From NCBI GenBank assembly GCA_016125185.1, contig WGMG01000006.1, forward strand, positions 1,736,001-1,800,000: DNA of 64,000 nt, in the 5' to 3' direction. Of the stretch, positions 50,459-58,880 are shown piece by piece. The notes below the pieces were generated by a model. That model had not been told where the DNA came from. It searched no databases and saw only the letters and a program-made list of their open reading frames with translations. The translations under genes and the position numbers were made by a program. Positions within the stretch are counted from its first letter, which is position 1; every line of letters begins with the position of its first letter. Source of the stretch: Armatimonadota bacterium. GTDB lineage: Bacteria; Armatimonadota; Fimbriimonadia; Fimbriimonadales; Fimbriimonadaceae.

Positions 50459-51403
50459 CTATCGAGCCTGAGCCAGTTCCAGCAGTTCGCGGTTCGGCTT
50501 GAACGCGACGTCTTCCTTCACGGTCTCCAAGACCTCGACAGGAATTCCCGTTCGGCCGTTCAGCAAGGAACCGATGATCTCTTGGACCAGCACCTCCGGC
50601 GTCGAAGCGCCCGACGAAATGCCAACTGATCGGTACTCGGTTCGCCACTCGGGCTTAATCTCGTCCGTGCTCATCAGCAGATGAGCCTCGGCACCGTACT
50701 GCTCGGCAACCTCGCGCAGCCGGTTGGAATTCGACGACGTCGTCGAACCCACCACCAAAACCAAATCGCACTCCTTGGCCAATTCGCGAATCGCCATCTG
50801 GCGGTTCGTGGTGGCGTAGCAAATATCGCCTTTCTTCGGCTTTTCGAGGTGCGGGAACCGGCGCTCCAACACCGCCATCGTCGCCATCACTTCATCGACC
50901 GAGAGCGTCGTTTGCGAAAGCACCGCCAGCTTGTCGTAGTGCGGAATATCAAGCTGTTCGGCGTCCTCGGGTGTCTCAACCAAGACCATTCGGTTCGGAG
51001 CCTCGCCCATCGTCCCTTCGGCCTCCACATGGCCGCGGTGGCCTATGTAGATCATGAAATAGCCCTTCGCCGCATAGTGCCGCGCCTCGTTGTGAACCTT
51101 GGTCACCAGCGGGCAGGTCGCGTCCACGATCTTCAGCTTTCGCTCGTCCGACTGACGTCGAACCTCGGGCGATACGCCGTGGGCGCTGTAAACCACCGGC
51201 ATTCCATTGGGAATGTCGGAGATGTCCTCGACGAAAATCACGCCTTGGCTCTCGAAATTCTTAACGACCCACTCGTTGTGCACAATCGCGTGGCGAACAT
51301 AAAGCGGCGCGCCGTGCACCTTCAGGGCGAGATCGACAATTTCGATTGCGTAGGCCACTCCAGCGCAAAATCCTCGGGGTGCGGCAAGCAAAATTCGATC
51401 CAC
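50459..51403 (-). CDS. ispH: 4-hydroxy-3-methylbut-2-enyl diphosphate reductase
   Basis: 314 aa from the GTG at 51403 (AGAAGG directly before it); the frame opens further upstream without support. Three Fe-S cysteines: C13 in PRGFCAGV, one in IVDATCPLVTKVH and one in DICYATTNRQ. Also HNEWVV, GVIFVEDISDIP, SSNSNRLREVA and GISSGASTPEVLV. Last MEP-pathway enzyme, giving IPP and DMAPP from HMBPP. Monocistronic here, divergent from the alcohol dehydrogenase. Confidence 0.96.
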   Translation of the reverse strand: MDRILLAAPRGFCAGVAYAIEIVDLALKVHGAPLYVRHAIVHNEWVVKNFESQGVIFVEDISDIPNGMPVVYSAHGVSPEVRRQSDERKLKIVDATCPLVTKVHNEARHYAAKGYFMIYIGHRGHVEAEGTMGEAPNRMVLVETPEDAEQLDIPHYDKLAVLSQTTLSVDEVMATMAVLERRFPHLEKPKKGDICYATTNRQMAIRELAKECDLVLVVGSTTSSNSNRLREVAEQYGAEAHLLMSTDEIKPEWRTEYRSVGISSGASTPEVLVQEIIGSLLNGRTGIPVEVLETVKEDVAFKPNRELLELAQAR

Positions 51404-51479
51404 CCTTCTATTGTACTTGCCTTCCCTAAACCATGAACCGAGAGCCGTGAACCGGGCTGACGAAATAGGCAAATGTGCG

Positions 51480-51485
51480 TAGAAT
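51480..51485 (+). promoter_or_regulatory. -10 hexamer, probable leaderless promoter
   Basis: TAGAAT lies 6 bp before the GTG at 51492, with no Shine-Dalgarno sequence. Confidence 0.45.
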
Positions 51486-51491
51486 GGTTGC

Positions 51492-52538
51492 GTGAGTATT
51501 CCCGTCGCCGCCTACGCCGCGCATTCTTCGACCGATCCGATGGTTCCCTGGTCGTTTGACCGCCGAACGCCTCGTCCCGGCGATGTACTGATCGATATTC
51601 TCTACTGCGGCGTCTGCCACTCCGACCTCCACCAGGTCCGCAACGAGTGGGGCGGAACCATGTACCCGATCGTGCCCGGCCACGAGATCATCGGCCGCGT
51701 CGCCGAAGTCGGATCCGAGGTAACCAAATGGAAAGTCGGCGACACCGTCGGCGTCGGTGTGTTTGTCGACTCTTGCCGCCAATGCCCTAACTGTCTAGCC
51801 GGCGAGGAGCAGTACTGCGACGACGGAATGACGGGAACCTACAACGCCAAGGAGCGCGACGGCTCCGGCATCACGTACGGCGGGTACTCCACCAAAATCA
51901 CGGTTGACCAGAACTACGTCCTCAGCATTCCCGAGGGCGTCCCGCTTGAGGGCGCTGCGCCCCTGCTCTGCGCTGGCATCACCACCTACTCGCCCCTCCG
52001 CCACTGGAAGGTCGGTCCTGGCATGAACGTGGCTGTGGTTGGCCTTGGCGGCCTTGGACACATGGGTGTTAAGTTCGCCCACGCGATGGGTGCCCATGTC
52101 ACCGTCATCTCTCACTCCGACAAAAAGCGCGAAGACTCCAAGCGACTCGGTGCCGACGACTTCATCAACACTAGCGAAGAGGGAGCCTTCCAAAAGAACG
52201 CTAAGCGGTTCGACTTCATCCTCAACACGATCTCAGCGAACCACTCCTACAACGACTACCTCGGCCTCCTGGCCCTCAACGGCACGATGTGCCTGGTGGG
52301 CCTCCCCGAGCCGACCGCCGTCGCCGCTTTCCCCCTCGTTGGGCGACGGCGCAGTCTGGCCGGCTCGATGATCGGTGGCATCAAGGAGACTCAGGAAATG
52401 CTGAACTTCTGCGCCGAAAAGGGCCTCGCCGCCGACGTCGAAGTGATCTCCATGTCGTACATCAACGAAGCGTACGAACGCATGCTCAGGAGCGACGTTC
52501 GTTACCGCTTCGTCATCGATATCGCGAGCCTGAAGTAG
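51492..52538 (+). CDS. Zinc-dependent alcohol dehydrogenase (cinnamyl-ADH/YahK type)
   Basis: 348 aa, GTG start. Catalytic zinc ligands in YCGVCHSD and GHEIIG; structural zinc cysteines in [17 protein letters not shown]; Rossmann motif [20 protein letters not shown]. The pattern [40 protein letters not shown] is characteristic of the NADPH-dependent CAD/YahK branch, which reduces a broad range of aldehydes. Start chosen by the leaderless-type promoter. Confidence 0.94.
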   Translation: MSIPVAAYAAHSSTDPMVPWSFDRRTPRPGDVLIDILYCGVCHSDLHQVRNEWGGTMYPIVPGHEIIGRVAEVGSEVTKWKVGDTVGVGVFVDSCRQCPNCLAGEEQYCDDGMTGTYNAKERDGSGITYGGYSTKITVDQNYVLSIPEGVPLEGAAPLLCAGITTYSPLRHWKVGPGMNVAVVGLGGLGHMGVKFAHAMGAHVTVISHSDKKREDSKRLGADDFINTSEEGAFQKNAKRFDFILNTISANHSYNDYLGLLALNGTMCLVGLPEPTAVAAFPLVGRRRSLAGSMIGGIKETQEMLNFCAEKGLAADVEVISMSYINEAYERMLRSDVRYRFVIDIASLK

Positions 52539-53225
52539 TTACTTCTCGTCGAGCCGAAGGGTCATCTTCCCTTCGGCATCGCCGCCACCGGCCGGAATCG
52601 GCACACCAGTGAACTTGATGTCTGCGCGCAGAACATGCCCGCTGTCATCGACGAAAAACGTCCCTTCGGTCGTGAAGGCGGTCCCGTCCTCCGAAACCTT
52701 TTGGGACATCTTGTGGACCTTGTGCTTGCCGATGGTGTCATCCCCCTGATAAGTGGTCTCGATCTTCAGAGCTCCTAACTTCAGATCGTCATTCTTCGTC
52801 ACTTCCCACTTGGCGGCCGTATCTTTTGTCAACGCCTGGGTCGGGTTAAAAAACAAACCAATCAGGAACATGTGGACTGGCTCCGAGCCCTGGATTCCAC
52901 CGTCGAGCTTGGTGAGTACGAACTTCTTGTCGAAATGTGCCTTATAGTCGTCGAAGGGCGGATTGACCTCGTTGTCGTTCGCCATGATAGTGAGGTAGTC
53001 ATGGTGAATTGTAAGGTCGTAGCCGTCATCGCCCGTGTCGCCGGATAGTACGTAGCCGCCTTCGATCGTCGCGCTGTTGCCCGCAATCTCCAAGGTCGCT
53101 TTGACCTTTAGGTTGTACGTGGAATCCTTCGTCCATTTCGGCTCGATCTTAACGCTATCTTGAGCGACGCAAACCGCCGAAAGTGCGATGAGAAAAGGAA
53201 TACCGATTGTTTTAAGCTTATTCAT
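52539..53225 (-). CDS. Hypothetical secreted protein
   Basis: 228 aa from the ATG at 53225 (AGGGAGA 6 bp upstream). Signal peptide MNKLKTIGIPFLIALSAVCVAQ. The mature part is beta-rich with alternating hydrophobic residues (YNLKVKATLEIAGNSATIEGGYVL; EGTFFVDDSGHVLRADIKF), similar to proteins annotated DUF6263 or other lipocalin-like secreted proteins; not assigned. Divergent from the first HAF-like gene. Confidence 0.65.
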   Translation of the reverse strand: MNKLKTIGIPFLIALSAVCVAQDSVKIEPKWTKDSTYNLKVKATLEIAGNSATIEGGYVLSGDTGDDGYDLTIHHDYLTIMANDNEVNPPFDDYKAHFDKKFVLTKLDGGIQGSEPVHMFLIGLFFNPTQALTKDTAAKWEVTKNDDLKLGALKIETTYQGDDTIGKHKVHKMSQKVSEDGTAFTTEGTFFVDDSGHVLRADIKFTGVPIPAGGGDAEGKMTLRLDEK

Positions 53226-53403
53226 GAAATCTCCCTGAGAATGTCCGATGTGCCGGAACCTATTTGGGCTACAGGCTGGTAGAAGGGCGGGTTTCAAGTC
53301 CCACGAGTGGCTAGGACCAAGCGCCTCCTCTTCATCAAACGCAAATCTGACATACACCGAGGGAACTCCCATCCTGCATCGAGGGTCAAAGAGCCCTACC
53401 GCG

Positions 53404-54465
53404 ATGAAATACTTCAAGCAAATACTTTTATTCGGACTCCTCGCGACGATCTTATCTTGTGGAGGATCGGGGGTATCCGTCTTCACCTCAGCAAACCTGC
53501 GATACGCCGCGCCCTCCCTCATCCAAAACGACGATGGCAACAGCCCGATCGTCATCTGTAGCGTCGCCCACGACGGAAAGATGATTGGCAACACAAGCTC
53601 GTCCTTGTATTACTGGACTGGACCACTTGCCCCGCCAACAAATACCGGCCTAGTTAACTACAAGTACTCCCAAGTTAACTCAAATGGCTCGATGATTTCC
53701 TCAGCAGGCTTTTACAACTCAGTTGTTGCAAACCCGTTCCACCTGACTACCGATCCAACCGGGCTATGGACCCCCTACGGTATCAACGACTTAGGGGAAG
53801 GAATTGCCCAGGTCGAGATCAATGAAGGGATGATCGGAGGCTTTTGGGATGTTGATCACACGTTCCACCAATTGCCCATCGCCGATGCTTCGCAATCTTA
53901 CGGCGTGTTCAACCTCACAAATAGCAAACGGTTCTTTGGTGCAGAACTCGACTACATATCGTTCGACAAACCAGTTGTCCTCAAAGACACCCTAGTGTGG
54001 AATTCGCCAACTTCTCTACCATTTAAGCCGACCTACCCCAGCGACCCAGGTTCTGGCTACTGGTGGCCTATGAAGGTCAATACTCAAACGGGTGTCGCCG
54101 TTTTCGCCGCAATCGACTCTTCATTCTCCGTCGAAGCGGCGGGTGTTTTGCCAGCAAATGAGACCGAAGTGTTTGCGCTACAAGGATCAGGAATCATGCC
54201 CTTAGGTATTTCCGATAACGGCATCATCATTGGTGGCATGAAGGATGCAGGGTCCAGCACTCTCGTCAGTACGACCTACTCACCCTATGTCTGGCCGAAC
54301 AAGGACGAAGCAGCCGTGCCCCTCAATAGCGTGGTCACCGACACCAGCGGATGGGAACTCGGAACTCCGATTGCCATACTCGGGAATGGCGACATCATCG
54401 GTGCTGGAAAGTACACGGTCGGAGGAGTCACGAAAGACGCCTACTACTACCTCAAACGCCTATAG
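53404..54465 (+). CDS. HAF-like secreted lipoprotein, paralog 1
   Basis: 353 aa from the ATG at 53404. Lipobox ILSC (Cys19). The mature start (FTSANLRYAAPSLI) matches its four relatives. It repeats a pattern of about 50 residues: a strand, a YYWTGPLAPP-type turn, then an INDLGEGIAQVE or ISDNGIIIGGM block, as in HAF-repeat (DxGxxVG) beta-propellers. The C-terminal signature AAVPLNSVVTDTSGWELGTPIAILGNGDIIGAGKYTV...YYLKRL is shared. Probably a surface beta-propeller of unknown ligand. It lacks the TTCTTAC promoter of paralogs 2-4. An intrinsic terminator follows. Confidence 0.75.
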   Translation: MKYFKQILLFGLLATILSCGGSGVSVFTSANLRYAAPSLIQNDDGNSPIVICSVAHDGKMIGNTSSSLYYWTGPLAPPTNTGLVNYKYSQVNSNGSMISSAGFYNSVVANPFHLTTDPTGLWTPYGINDLGEGIAQVEINEGMIGGFWDVDHTFHQLPIADASQSYGVFNLTNSKRFFGAELDYISFDKPVVLKDTLVWNSPTSLPFKPTYPSDPGSGYWWPMKVNTQTGVAVFAAIDSSFSVEAAGVLPANETEVFALQGSGIMPLGISDNGIIIGGMKDAGSSTLVSTTYSPYVWPNKDEAAVPLNSVVTDTSGWELGTPIAILGNGDIIGAGKYTVGGVTKDAYYYLKRL

Positions 54466-54475
54466 CACCTACGAA

Positions 54476-54516
54476 AAAGCCCCTCGGCTGTTTATTAGCG
54501 CGGGGGGCTTTGTTGG
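54476..54516 (+). terminator. Intrinsic terminator after HAF-like paralog 1
   Basis: AAAGCCCC (54476-54483) pairs with GGGGCTTT (54504-54511), followed by TGTT. Confidence 0.6.
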
Positions 54517-54519
54517 GAG

Positions 54520-54702
54520 TTAGGCTCCGCACAGTTCGAGACTGGGCTCGGCTTCGATACGATGATTTGATTGTTTGGTTGTCTTCGCGTTCCGTCTCGG
54601 CTGGCTGCTCGATCTTGAATCGTCATTGGCCTTGATTCGAGTCGCAGCGTAAGCCGGAATGGCGAGAACGGCTTGGCCGTTCAGATATTTCGCGGGCAAC
54701 AT
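54520..54702 (-). CDS. Possible small ORF
   Basis: 60 codons from an ATG at 54702 with AGGAAAC 1-2 bp upstream and TTATAG near -10 distance. The product (MLPAKYLNGQAVLAIPAYAATR, then polar and charged) has a weak hydrophobic N-terminus and no recognised family. It may be nothing more than an open frame in a 380-bp gap. Confidence 0.25.
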   Translation of the reverse strand: MLPAKYLNGQAVLAIPAYAATRIKANDDSRSSSQPRRNAKTTKQSNHRIEAEPSLELCGA

Positions 54703-54789
54703 AGTTTCCTATAAGTCCGTACATTTCTACGCCAAACCTGGTTTCCGCATGAGGCTTTTGTCAGAAAATCCTTCACAAATGAATCCAGA

Positions 54790-54820
54790 TTCTTACGGAA
54801 TTCTTACGCCAGAATGTTAA
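54790..54820 (+). promoter_or_regulatory. TTCTTAC direct repeat upstream of HAF-like paralog 2
   Basis: TTCTTAC at 54790-54796 and 54801-54807, spaced 11 bp; a weak -10 (GAATGT or TGTTAA) follows at 54812-54820. Confidence 0.5.
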
Positions 54821-54847
54821 GTGCAAGCGGTCAAAGGAATCGGGGAC

Positions 54848-55864
54848 ATGAAAACATATCAGCAATTCATTCTATTCTCGTTCGCTGCGACCGTCCTCGC
54901 TTGTGGAGGTGGTGGCAGCACCATCACTGCGGATAATCTGAAGTACGCGTCTCCGGTTCTTATTGCCGGGACCGACACCGGAGACGTCCACAGTGTTTCG
55001 TCCGACGGATTCCTCGTAGGCTTCGTCACCAATTCGTCAAATCAAGGCGTCGGCGTCTACTGGGCCTCGCCGACTGCAGCACCTACCCAGGTTCCTGGAA
55101 CCCTCTCGGTGAACTTCACCAACGATAAGCACCAAATGCTGACCAGTGTCTCGTCGGGCATACCGTTCTTCTACGATTCGCCCACATCGACCGGCACGCA
55201 AGTCTTCCTTCAAGGCGCTTGGATCATGAATATGAACGACCGGGGCGAAATCGTCACGGTGAACGTCGACTACTCAACCAGTACGCCCACCTACACCGGT
55301 GGATACTTCAGTGACGAAAACGGTAACTGGACTCTGCTCGCCAATCTGCCGTCTGGAGCCCCGATCCTTCCCTACTATCTCGATGACAGTGGTCGGATCG
55401 CCGGTCCTCAAATGGAAACGACTGGGGTGGTCGGTAGCGGTACCTGGGCCACGAGTGCGTCCAACGTATCCGTCGTCGCTAAGCCGGGCTCAAACAGCCA
55501 TTGGTCTGTCACCGGCATGAATCGAAAAACCGGCGAACTGTTGATGGTCCAAGTCTACGACACGAACAGCACAGGCGCATTGAGTTGCGGAATCTACGAG
55601 CCGTCGACCGGAACCGTTGACTCCCTTCCCGGAGTCGGAGCGAAACCAACGGTCGTATCCCAAAGCGGAATCATCGGAGGAACGTCGAGTCCGTCTCACA
55701 CAACGGCCTATGTCTGGCCGAACCGTAATTCCGGTCCGATTGATCTGAACACCCTCGTTCCCGCCGGAACCAGCGTTGTCTTCGATAACGTACGGTTCGT
55801 CTTGGCGAATGGAGATGTGATCGCTCACGGGCCAGGAGGACTCTACTACCTGAAGCGGTTATAA
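54848..55864 (+). CDS. HAF-like secreted lipoprotein, paralog 2
   Basis: 338 aa from the ATG at 54848, preceded by GGGGAC; the longer open frame adds 9 codons. Lipobox VLACGGGG (Cys18). ITADNLKYASPVLI opens the mature part. Repeats of the GVYWASPTAAP turn and of MNDRGEIVTVN/VSQSGIIGGTS blocks give the propeller look. C-terminal signature GPIDLNTLVPAGTSVVFDNVRFVLANGDVIAHG...YYLKRL. A 15-bp-stem terminator follows. Monocistronic under the 11-bp TTCTTAC repeat. Confidence 0.75.
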   Translation: MKTYQQFILFSFAATVLACGGGGSTITADNLKYASPVLIAGTDTGDVHSVSSDGFLVGFVTNSSNQGVGVYWASPTAAPTQVPGTLSVNFTNDKHQMLTSVSSGIPFFYDSPTSTGTQVFLQGAWIMNMNDRGEIVTVNVDYSTSTPTYTGGYFSDENGNWTLLANLPSGAPILPYYLDDSGRIAGPQMETTGVVGSGTWATSASNVSVVAKPGSNSHWSVTGMNRKTGELLMVQVYDTNSTGALSCGIYEPSTGTVDSLPGVGAKPTVVSQSGIIGGTSSPSHTTAYVWPNRNSGPIDLNTLVPAGTSVVFDNVRFVLANGDVIAHGPGGLYYLKRL

Positions 55865-55881
55865 ATCTTAGACTAATACGA

Positions 55882-55922
55882 AAGTCTCAATCATCGAATT
55901 CGATGATTGAGACTTCTTTTTT
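55882..55922 (+). terminator. Intrinsic terminator after HAF-like paralog 2
   Basis: Perfect 15-bp stem, AAGTCTCAATCATCG (55882-55896) with 55901-55915, 4-base loop, then CTTTTTTT. Confidence 0.9.
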
Positions 55923-55960
55923 GCAGGACATTTTTTTTAGCTATCGCTGATATTCAAATA

Positions 55961-55988
55961 TTCTTATACTTTTCTTACACATTAAAAT
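55961..55988 (+). promoter_or_regulatory. TTCTTAC direct repeat and -10 of HAF-like paralog 3
   Basis: TTCTTAT (55961-55967) and TTCTTAC (55972-55978), spaced 11 bp, then -10 TAAAAT (55983-55988). The clearest example of the module. Confidence 0.6.
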
Positions 55989-56028
55989 CGTCTTTTGTCT
56001 AAAGTCATAGGTCGAAAGGACTAGGGAT

Positions 56029-57069
56029 ATGAAATCATTCACGTCACTCGTCATCTCGTCGTTTTGCTTGGCCTCACTAGCCTCTGCAAACCCACACGCC
56101 CAAGGCGGCCACCAACACCTACACTACGCGGCACCCGTACTGATCACAACCGCCGATGGTAGCGACATCCAAGTTACCAGCGTTGCCTTAAACGGCAAAA
56201 TGGCTGGCACTAGCACCTATAGTTCCAGCCAGTTCAATGGCTACATCTGGGATTCGCCTACCTCGGTTCCGTCCGCTCTGCCTTCCGGTATCTACCCCCA
56301 GTTGATCAACAAGAAGGGATCGTTCGTTACCGTCAATCTCCAGTTCTACGCCTCTGTTTCGTCGAGCCCCGTCAACCTCTCCTACCCCCAAAATTACGAT
56401 ATCTTCCCGATCTCGATGAACGACAAGGACGAAATCGTCGGCGTGTTCTACAATGACTTCACTGGCGACTACAGCGGCGGCTATTGGAACGGCCAGCAAG
56501 CCTTTTCCTTCCTCCCTCCACCAGCCGGTAGCCAAGGCCAATTTGCCGCCTACATCAATGATAAGCACCATGTGTTCGGCATTGAACTTCCCCAAGGCGA
56601 TTACTTCTCCTACGGCATCGAGTGGTCGGACCCGACCCAAGCCGGAAGCTACATCTCGGGGCCGGTCATGTCCGATCCAGGTTATTGGCAAATCGTCGGC
56701 GGCAACATGCAGACCGGCGACAGTGTAGCCGTTTACCGCTACCAAAACACCCGGCTCGGCTGTGGCTTCCGTGACTCCAACAGCAACACCATCGAGGTGA
56801 TTCCTTTTGTCGATGGTGCGATCCCGACGGCTGTATCCAATAATGGAATCATCATCGGCCAGCAGCAGACCTCGTCTGGAGTCATACCTCTGGTCTGGGC
56901 GAGCAAATACGCCACCCCCGTCGATCTCAATACTCTAATCCCAACGGGAACCGGCTGGACACTAACCCGCGCCAGCTTCATCCTTTCGAACGGCGACATT
57001 GTGGGCCAAGGAACCTATATGGACGGAGCCACCGTCAAGAGCGGCTTCTTCTACCTCCAACGCCAATAA
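56029..57069 (+). CDS. HAF-like secreted protein, paralog 3
   Basis: 346 aa. Unlike the others it has an ordinary signal peptide without lipobox (SFCLASLASA), so it should be released rather than lipid-anchored. A His-rich mature start (HAQGGHQHLHYAAPVLI) could bind metal. The GYIWDSPTSVPSALPSG turn, SMNDKDEIVGVFYN, INDKHHVFGIE and VSNNGIIIGQQ blocks recur, and the C-terminus TPVDLNTLIPTGTGWTLTRASFILSNGDIVGQG...FYLQRQ matches. A hairpin (57079-57108) without a T run follows. Confidence 0.75.
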   Translation: MKSFTSLVISSFCLASLASANPHAQGGHQHLHYAAPVLITTADGSDIQVTSVALNGKMAGTSTYSSSQFNGYIWDSPTSVPSALPSGIYPQLINKKGSFVTVNLQFYASVSSSPVNLSYPQNYDIFPISMNDKDEIVGVFYNDFTGDYSGGYWNGQQAFSFLPPPAGSQGQFAAYINDKHHVFGIELPQGDYFSYGIEWSDPTQAGSYISGPVMSDPGYWQIVGGNMQTGDSVAVYRYQNTRLGCGFRDSNSNTIEVIPFVDGAIPTAVSNNGIIIGQQQTSSGVIPLVWASKYATPVDLNTLIPTGTGWTLTRASFILSNGDIVGQGTYMDGATVKSGFFYLQRQ

Positions 57070-57078
57070 ACCCTACGC

Positions 57079-57108
57079 CTCGCACCTCACCAGGCGGTGA
57101 GGTGCGAG
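57079..57108 (+). terminator. Hairpin between HAF-like paralogs 3 and 4
   Basis: CTCGCACCTCACC (57079-57091) pairs perfectly with 57096-57108. There is no T run; ATCAATTT follows. Confidence 0.5.
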
Positions 57109-57123
57109 ATCAATTTATCGGAT

Positions 57124-57150
57124 TTCCTACGACTTTCTAACCGTATTGCA
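57124..57150 (+). promoter_or_regulatory. Degenerate TTCTTAC-type repeat upstream of HAF-like paralog 4
   Basis: TTCCTAC (57124-57130) and TTCTAAC (57135-57141), again spaced exactly 11 bp. Confidence 0.4.
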
Positions 57151-57192
57151 TCATCCAAATCCGAACCAAGCTCAGTCGAAAGCCCCAGGGAC

Positions 57193-58272
57193 ATGAAAGC
57201 AATCACGCAATTATCACTCGCATCGCTTATCGTAACCGCCCTGGCTTGTGGAGGAGGTGGATCGGAGGTGATCACTCCAGCCAACCTTCACTACTCCGCA
57301 CCGACGCGCATCGTGACCAAAGACGGTAACGGCGACATCACCATCTCCGACGTCTCGAGCAACGGAATCATCGTTGGAACGCTCGGCAGCCAAGGCTACT
57401 ACTGGACAAGCCCAGCCTCCTCGCCGATCCCATTGTCCAACGGCATGCAGCCTCAGGTCGTCAATTCACATGGAGCAATGGCCGGATATCAAGCCGGATC
57501 CGACTTGGCTTTCGCCAGTTCGCCAACGGCTACGCCGGTTGCGTTGGCACGCGACGCAGCGTCGACCAACAAATCCGTCTTCCTGAAGTCCATGACTGAC
57601 ACGAACGCAATCCTCGGACAGGCCTCGAACGTCTCTTCGCCTGAGGAGTATGCGGGCATCTTCTGGGATAACAGCCACCAGGTGCAGACGATCGCTTCGT
57701 CTCCGGGTAGCTCTGAATATGTGACGGTCGGCAATTCCAAAGATGGGAGCATCTTCGGAATTGAATTCGATTCGGGTGCAGGCAGCTTCGGACGCAGTAT
57801 TCGATGGGCGAATTACGCGACCACAGGGGTATTCGTCGATGGTCCAAGCCTAAGTGGCCCGGGTGCTTGGTCGGTCGTTAGCGTCAATAGAGACACTGGC
57901 GTCAGCGTGGCTTTGAATTTCGACGACCAACAAACGTACTACGGCGTTGGCTACTTGCCCTCAGGAAGCACGACGATCCTCCAAATGCCCGGCTCGGGTG
58001 TTTCGCCGGTCGCAATCTCCAACAACGGAATCGTGATCGGAGGTGCGAAGATCGATTCAAACGGTCTCTTCCAATTCCCGAACGTCACGCCGATGGTTTG
58101 GGCAAACGTTCAGTCCGACCCGGTCGACCTCAACACCCTGATCCCAAGCGGAACGGGCTGGGTCCTCGGCTTGCCCAAATACATTCTCGCCAACGGCGAC
58201 ATCATCGGCCAAGGAAAGCTCACGGTGAGTGGAGTCACCACCGACGAGTGGTACTACATCCAACGCCAATAA
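57193..58272 (+). CDS. HAF-like secreted lipoprotein, paralog 4
   Basis: 359 aa from the ATG at 57193, preceded by AGGGAC; the frame is open 32 codons further upstream through the promoter. Lipobox TALACGGGG (Cys19). ITPANLHYSAPTRI, SSNGIIVGTLGSQGYYWTSPASSPIPLSNG, ISNNGIVIGGAK and DPVDLNTLIPSGTGWVLGLPKYILANGDIIGQG...YYIQRQ show the shared plan. Closest to paralog 3 at the C-terminus. It is convergent with the lyxose-isomerase-type gene, 3 bp apart. Confidence 0.75.
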   Translation: MKAITQLSLASLIVTALACGGGGSEVITPANLHYSAPTRIVTKDGNGDITISDVSSNGIIVGTLGSQGYYWTSPASSPIPLSNGMQPQVVNSHGAMAGYQAGSDLAFASSPTATPVALARDAASTNKSVFLKSMTDTNAILGQASNVSSPEEYAGIFWDNSHQVQTIASSPGSSEYVTVGNSKDGSIFGIEFDSGAGSFGRSIRWANYATTGVFVDGPSLSGPGAWSVVSVNRDTGVSVALNFDDQQTYYGVGYLPSGSTTILQMPGSGVSPVAISNNGIVIGGAKIDSNGLFQFPNVTPMVWANVQSDPVDLNTLIPSGTGWVLGLPKYILANGDIIGQGKLTVSGVTTDEWYYIQRQ

Positions 58273-58275
58273 ACC

Positions 58276-58809
58276 CTACGGCACGCGGCGAATTTCGGGA
58301 TCGGTAAAGATGTCGAGTTCGTCGCGGCTCTTCGTCGAAAACTCGGAGACGACGGCCCCGTCGTCTCCGGCCTGGAACCAGTGCAACGTATTCGGTAGGA
58401 TCGTGTACTGCTCGCCCGGCCCAAGCGCCACCTCATGCCAAACGGTATAGGCCGACTCCCGCCTCGCTGGCGGACGGCACGACGGATTCGGTGTCGCCTC
58501 CCCCTCGACGTACAGGTACACCATCCCCCAACGACATCGAAACGTCTCCTCCTTGCCCGGGTCGTCACCCACCGGCGGATGCCGATGCTCAGGGCATGTC
58601 TGCCGCGGAAACAACACCAACTCCTTGGCACAGCACCGCTCCGTGTTGATGTACGTCACCAATTCTAGACCGGTCGTTTCCAACTCACCCAAGCCGAAGT
58701 CGGCGACTTCGATATGCTCAGCTTCCGTCGGCGTCAGCACAATCCCTGCGCGGCCGAGCATCTCCTTTGCCCGGCTCCGTACCAAAGCCATTTCCTGCGG
58801 CGAGACCAT
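58276..58809 (-). CDS. D-lyxose ketol-isomerase-type cupin
   Basis: 177 aa. Metal-binding cupin: PEHRHPPVGDDPGKEETFRCRWG supplies two His and one Glu, and LPNTLHWFQAGDDGAVVSEFST the last His and the family ending. This matches D-lyxose isomerases (lyxose/xylulose and mannose/fructose interconversion, Mn-dependent). The N-terminal 30 residues (MALVRSRAKEMLGRAGIVLTPTE) are helical as in the family. TAGACT lies 6 bp before the ATG, so it too may be leaderless. Confidence 0.88.
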   Translation of the reverse strand: MVSPQEMALVRSRAKEMLGRAGIVLTPTEAEHIEVADFGLGELETTGLELVTYINTERCCAKELVLFPRQTCPEHRHPPVGDDPGKEETFRCRWGMVYLYVEGEATPNPSCRPPARRESAYTVWHEVALGPGEQYTILPNTLHWFQAGDDGAVVSEFSTKSRDELDIFTDPEIRRVP

Positions 58810-58867
58810 CGCCCCAGTCTATATCCTCGCCGACCAAATCCCACCTTCTACCGACCGCTAGACTGGA

Positions 58868-58873
58868 TATAAT
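58868..58873 (+). promoter_or_regulatory. -10 hexamer, probable leaderless promoter
   Basis: A perfect TATAAT lies 7 bp before the ATG at 58881, with no Shine-Dalgarno sequence. Confidence 0.55.
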
Positions 58874-58880
58874 TTCGCGG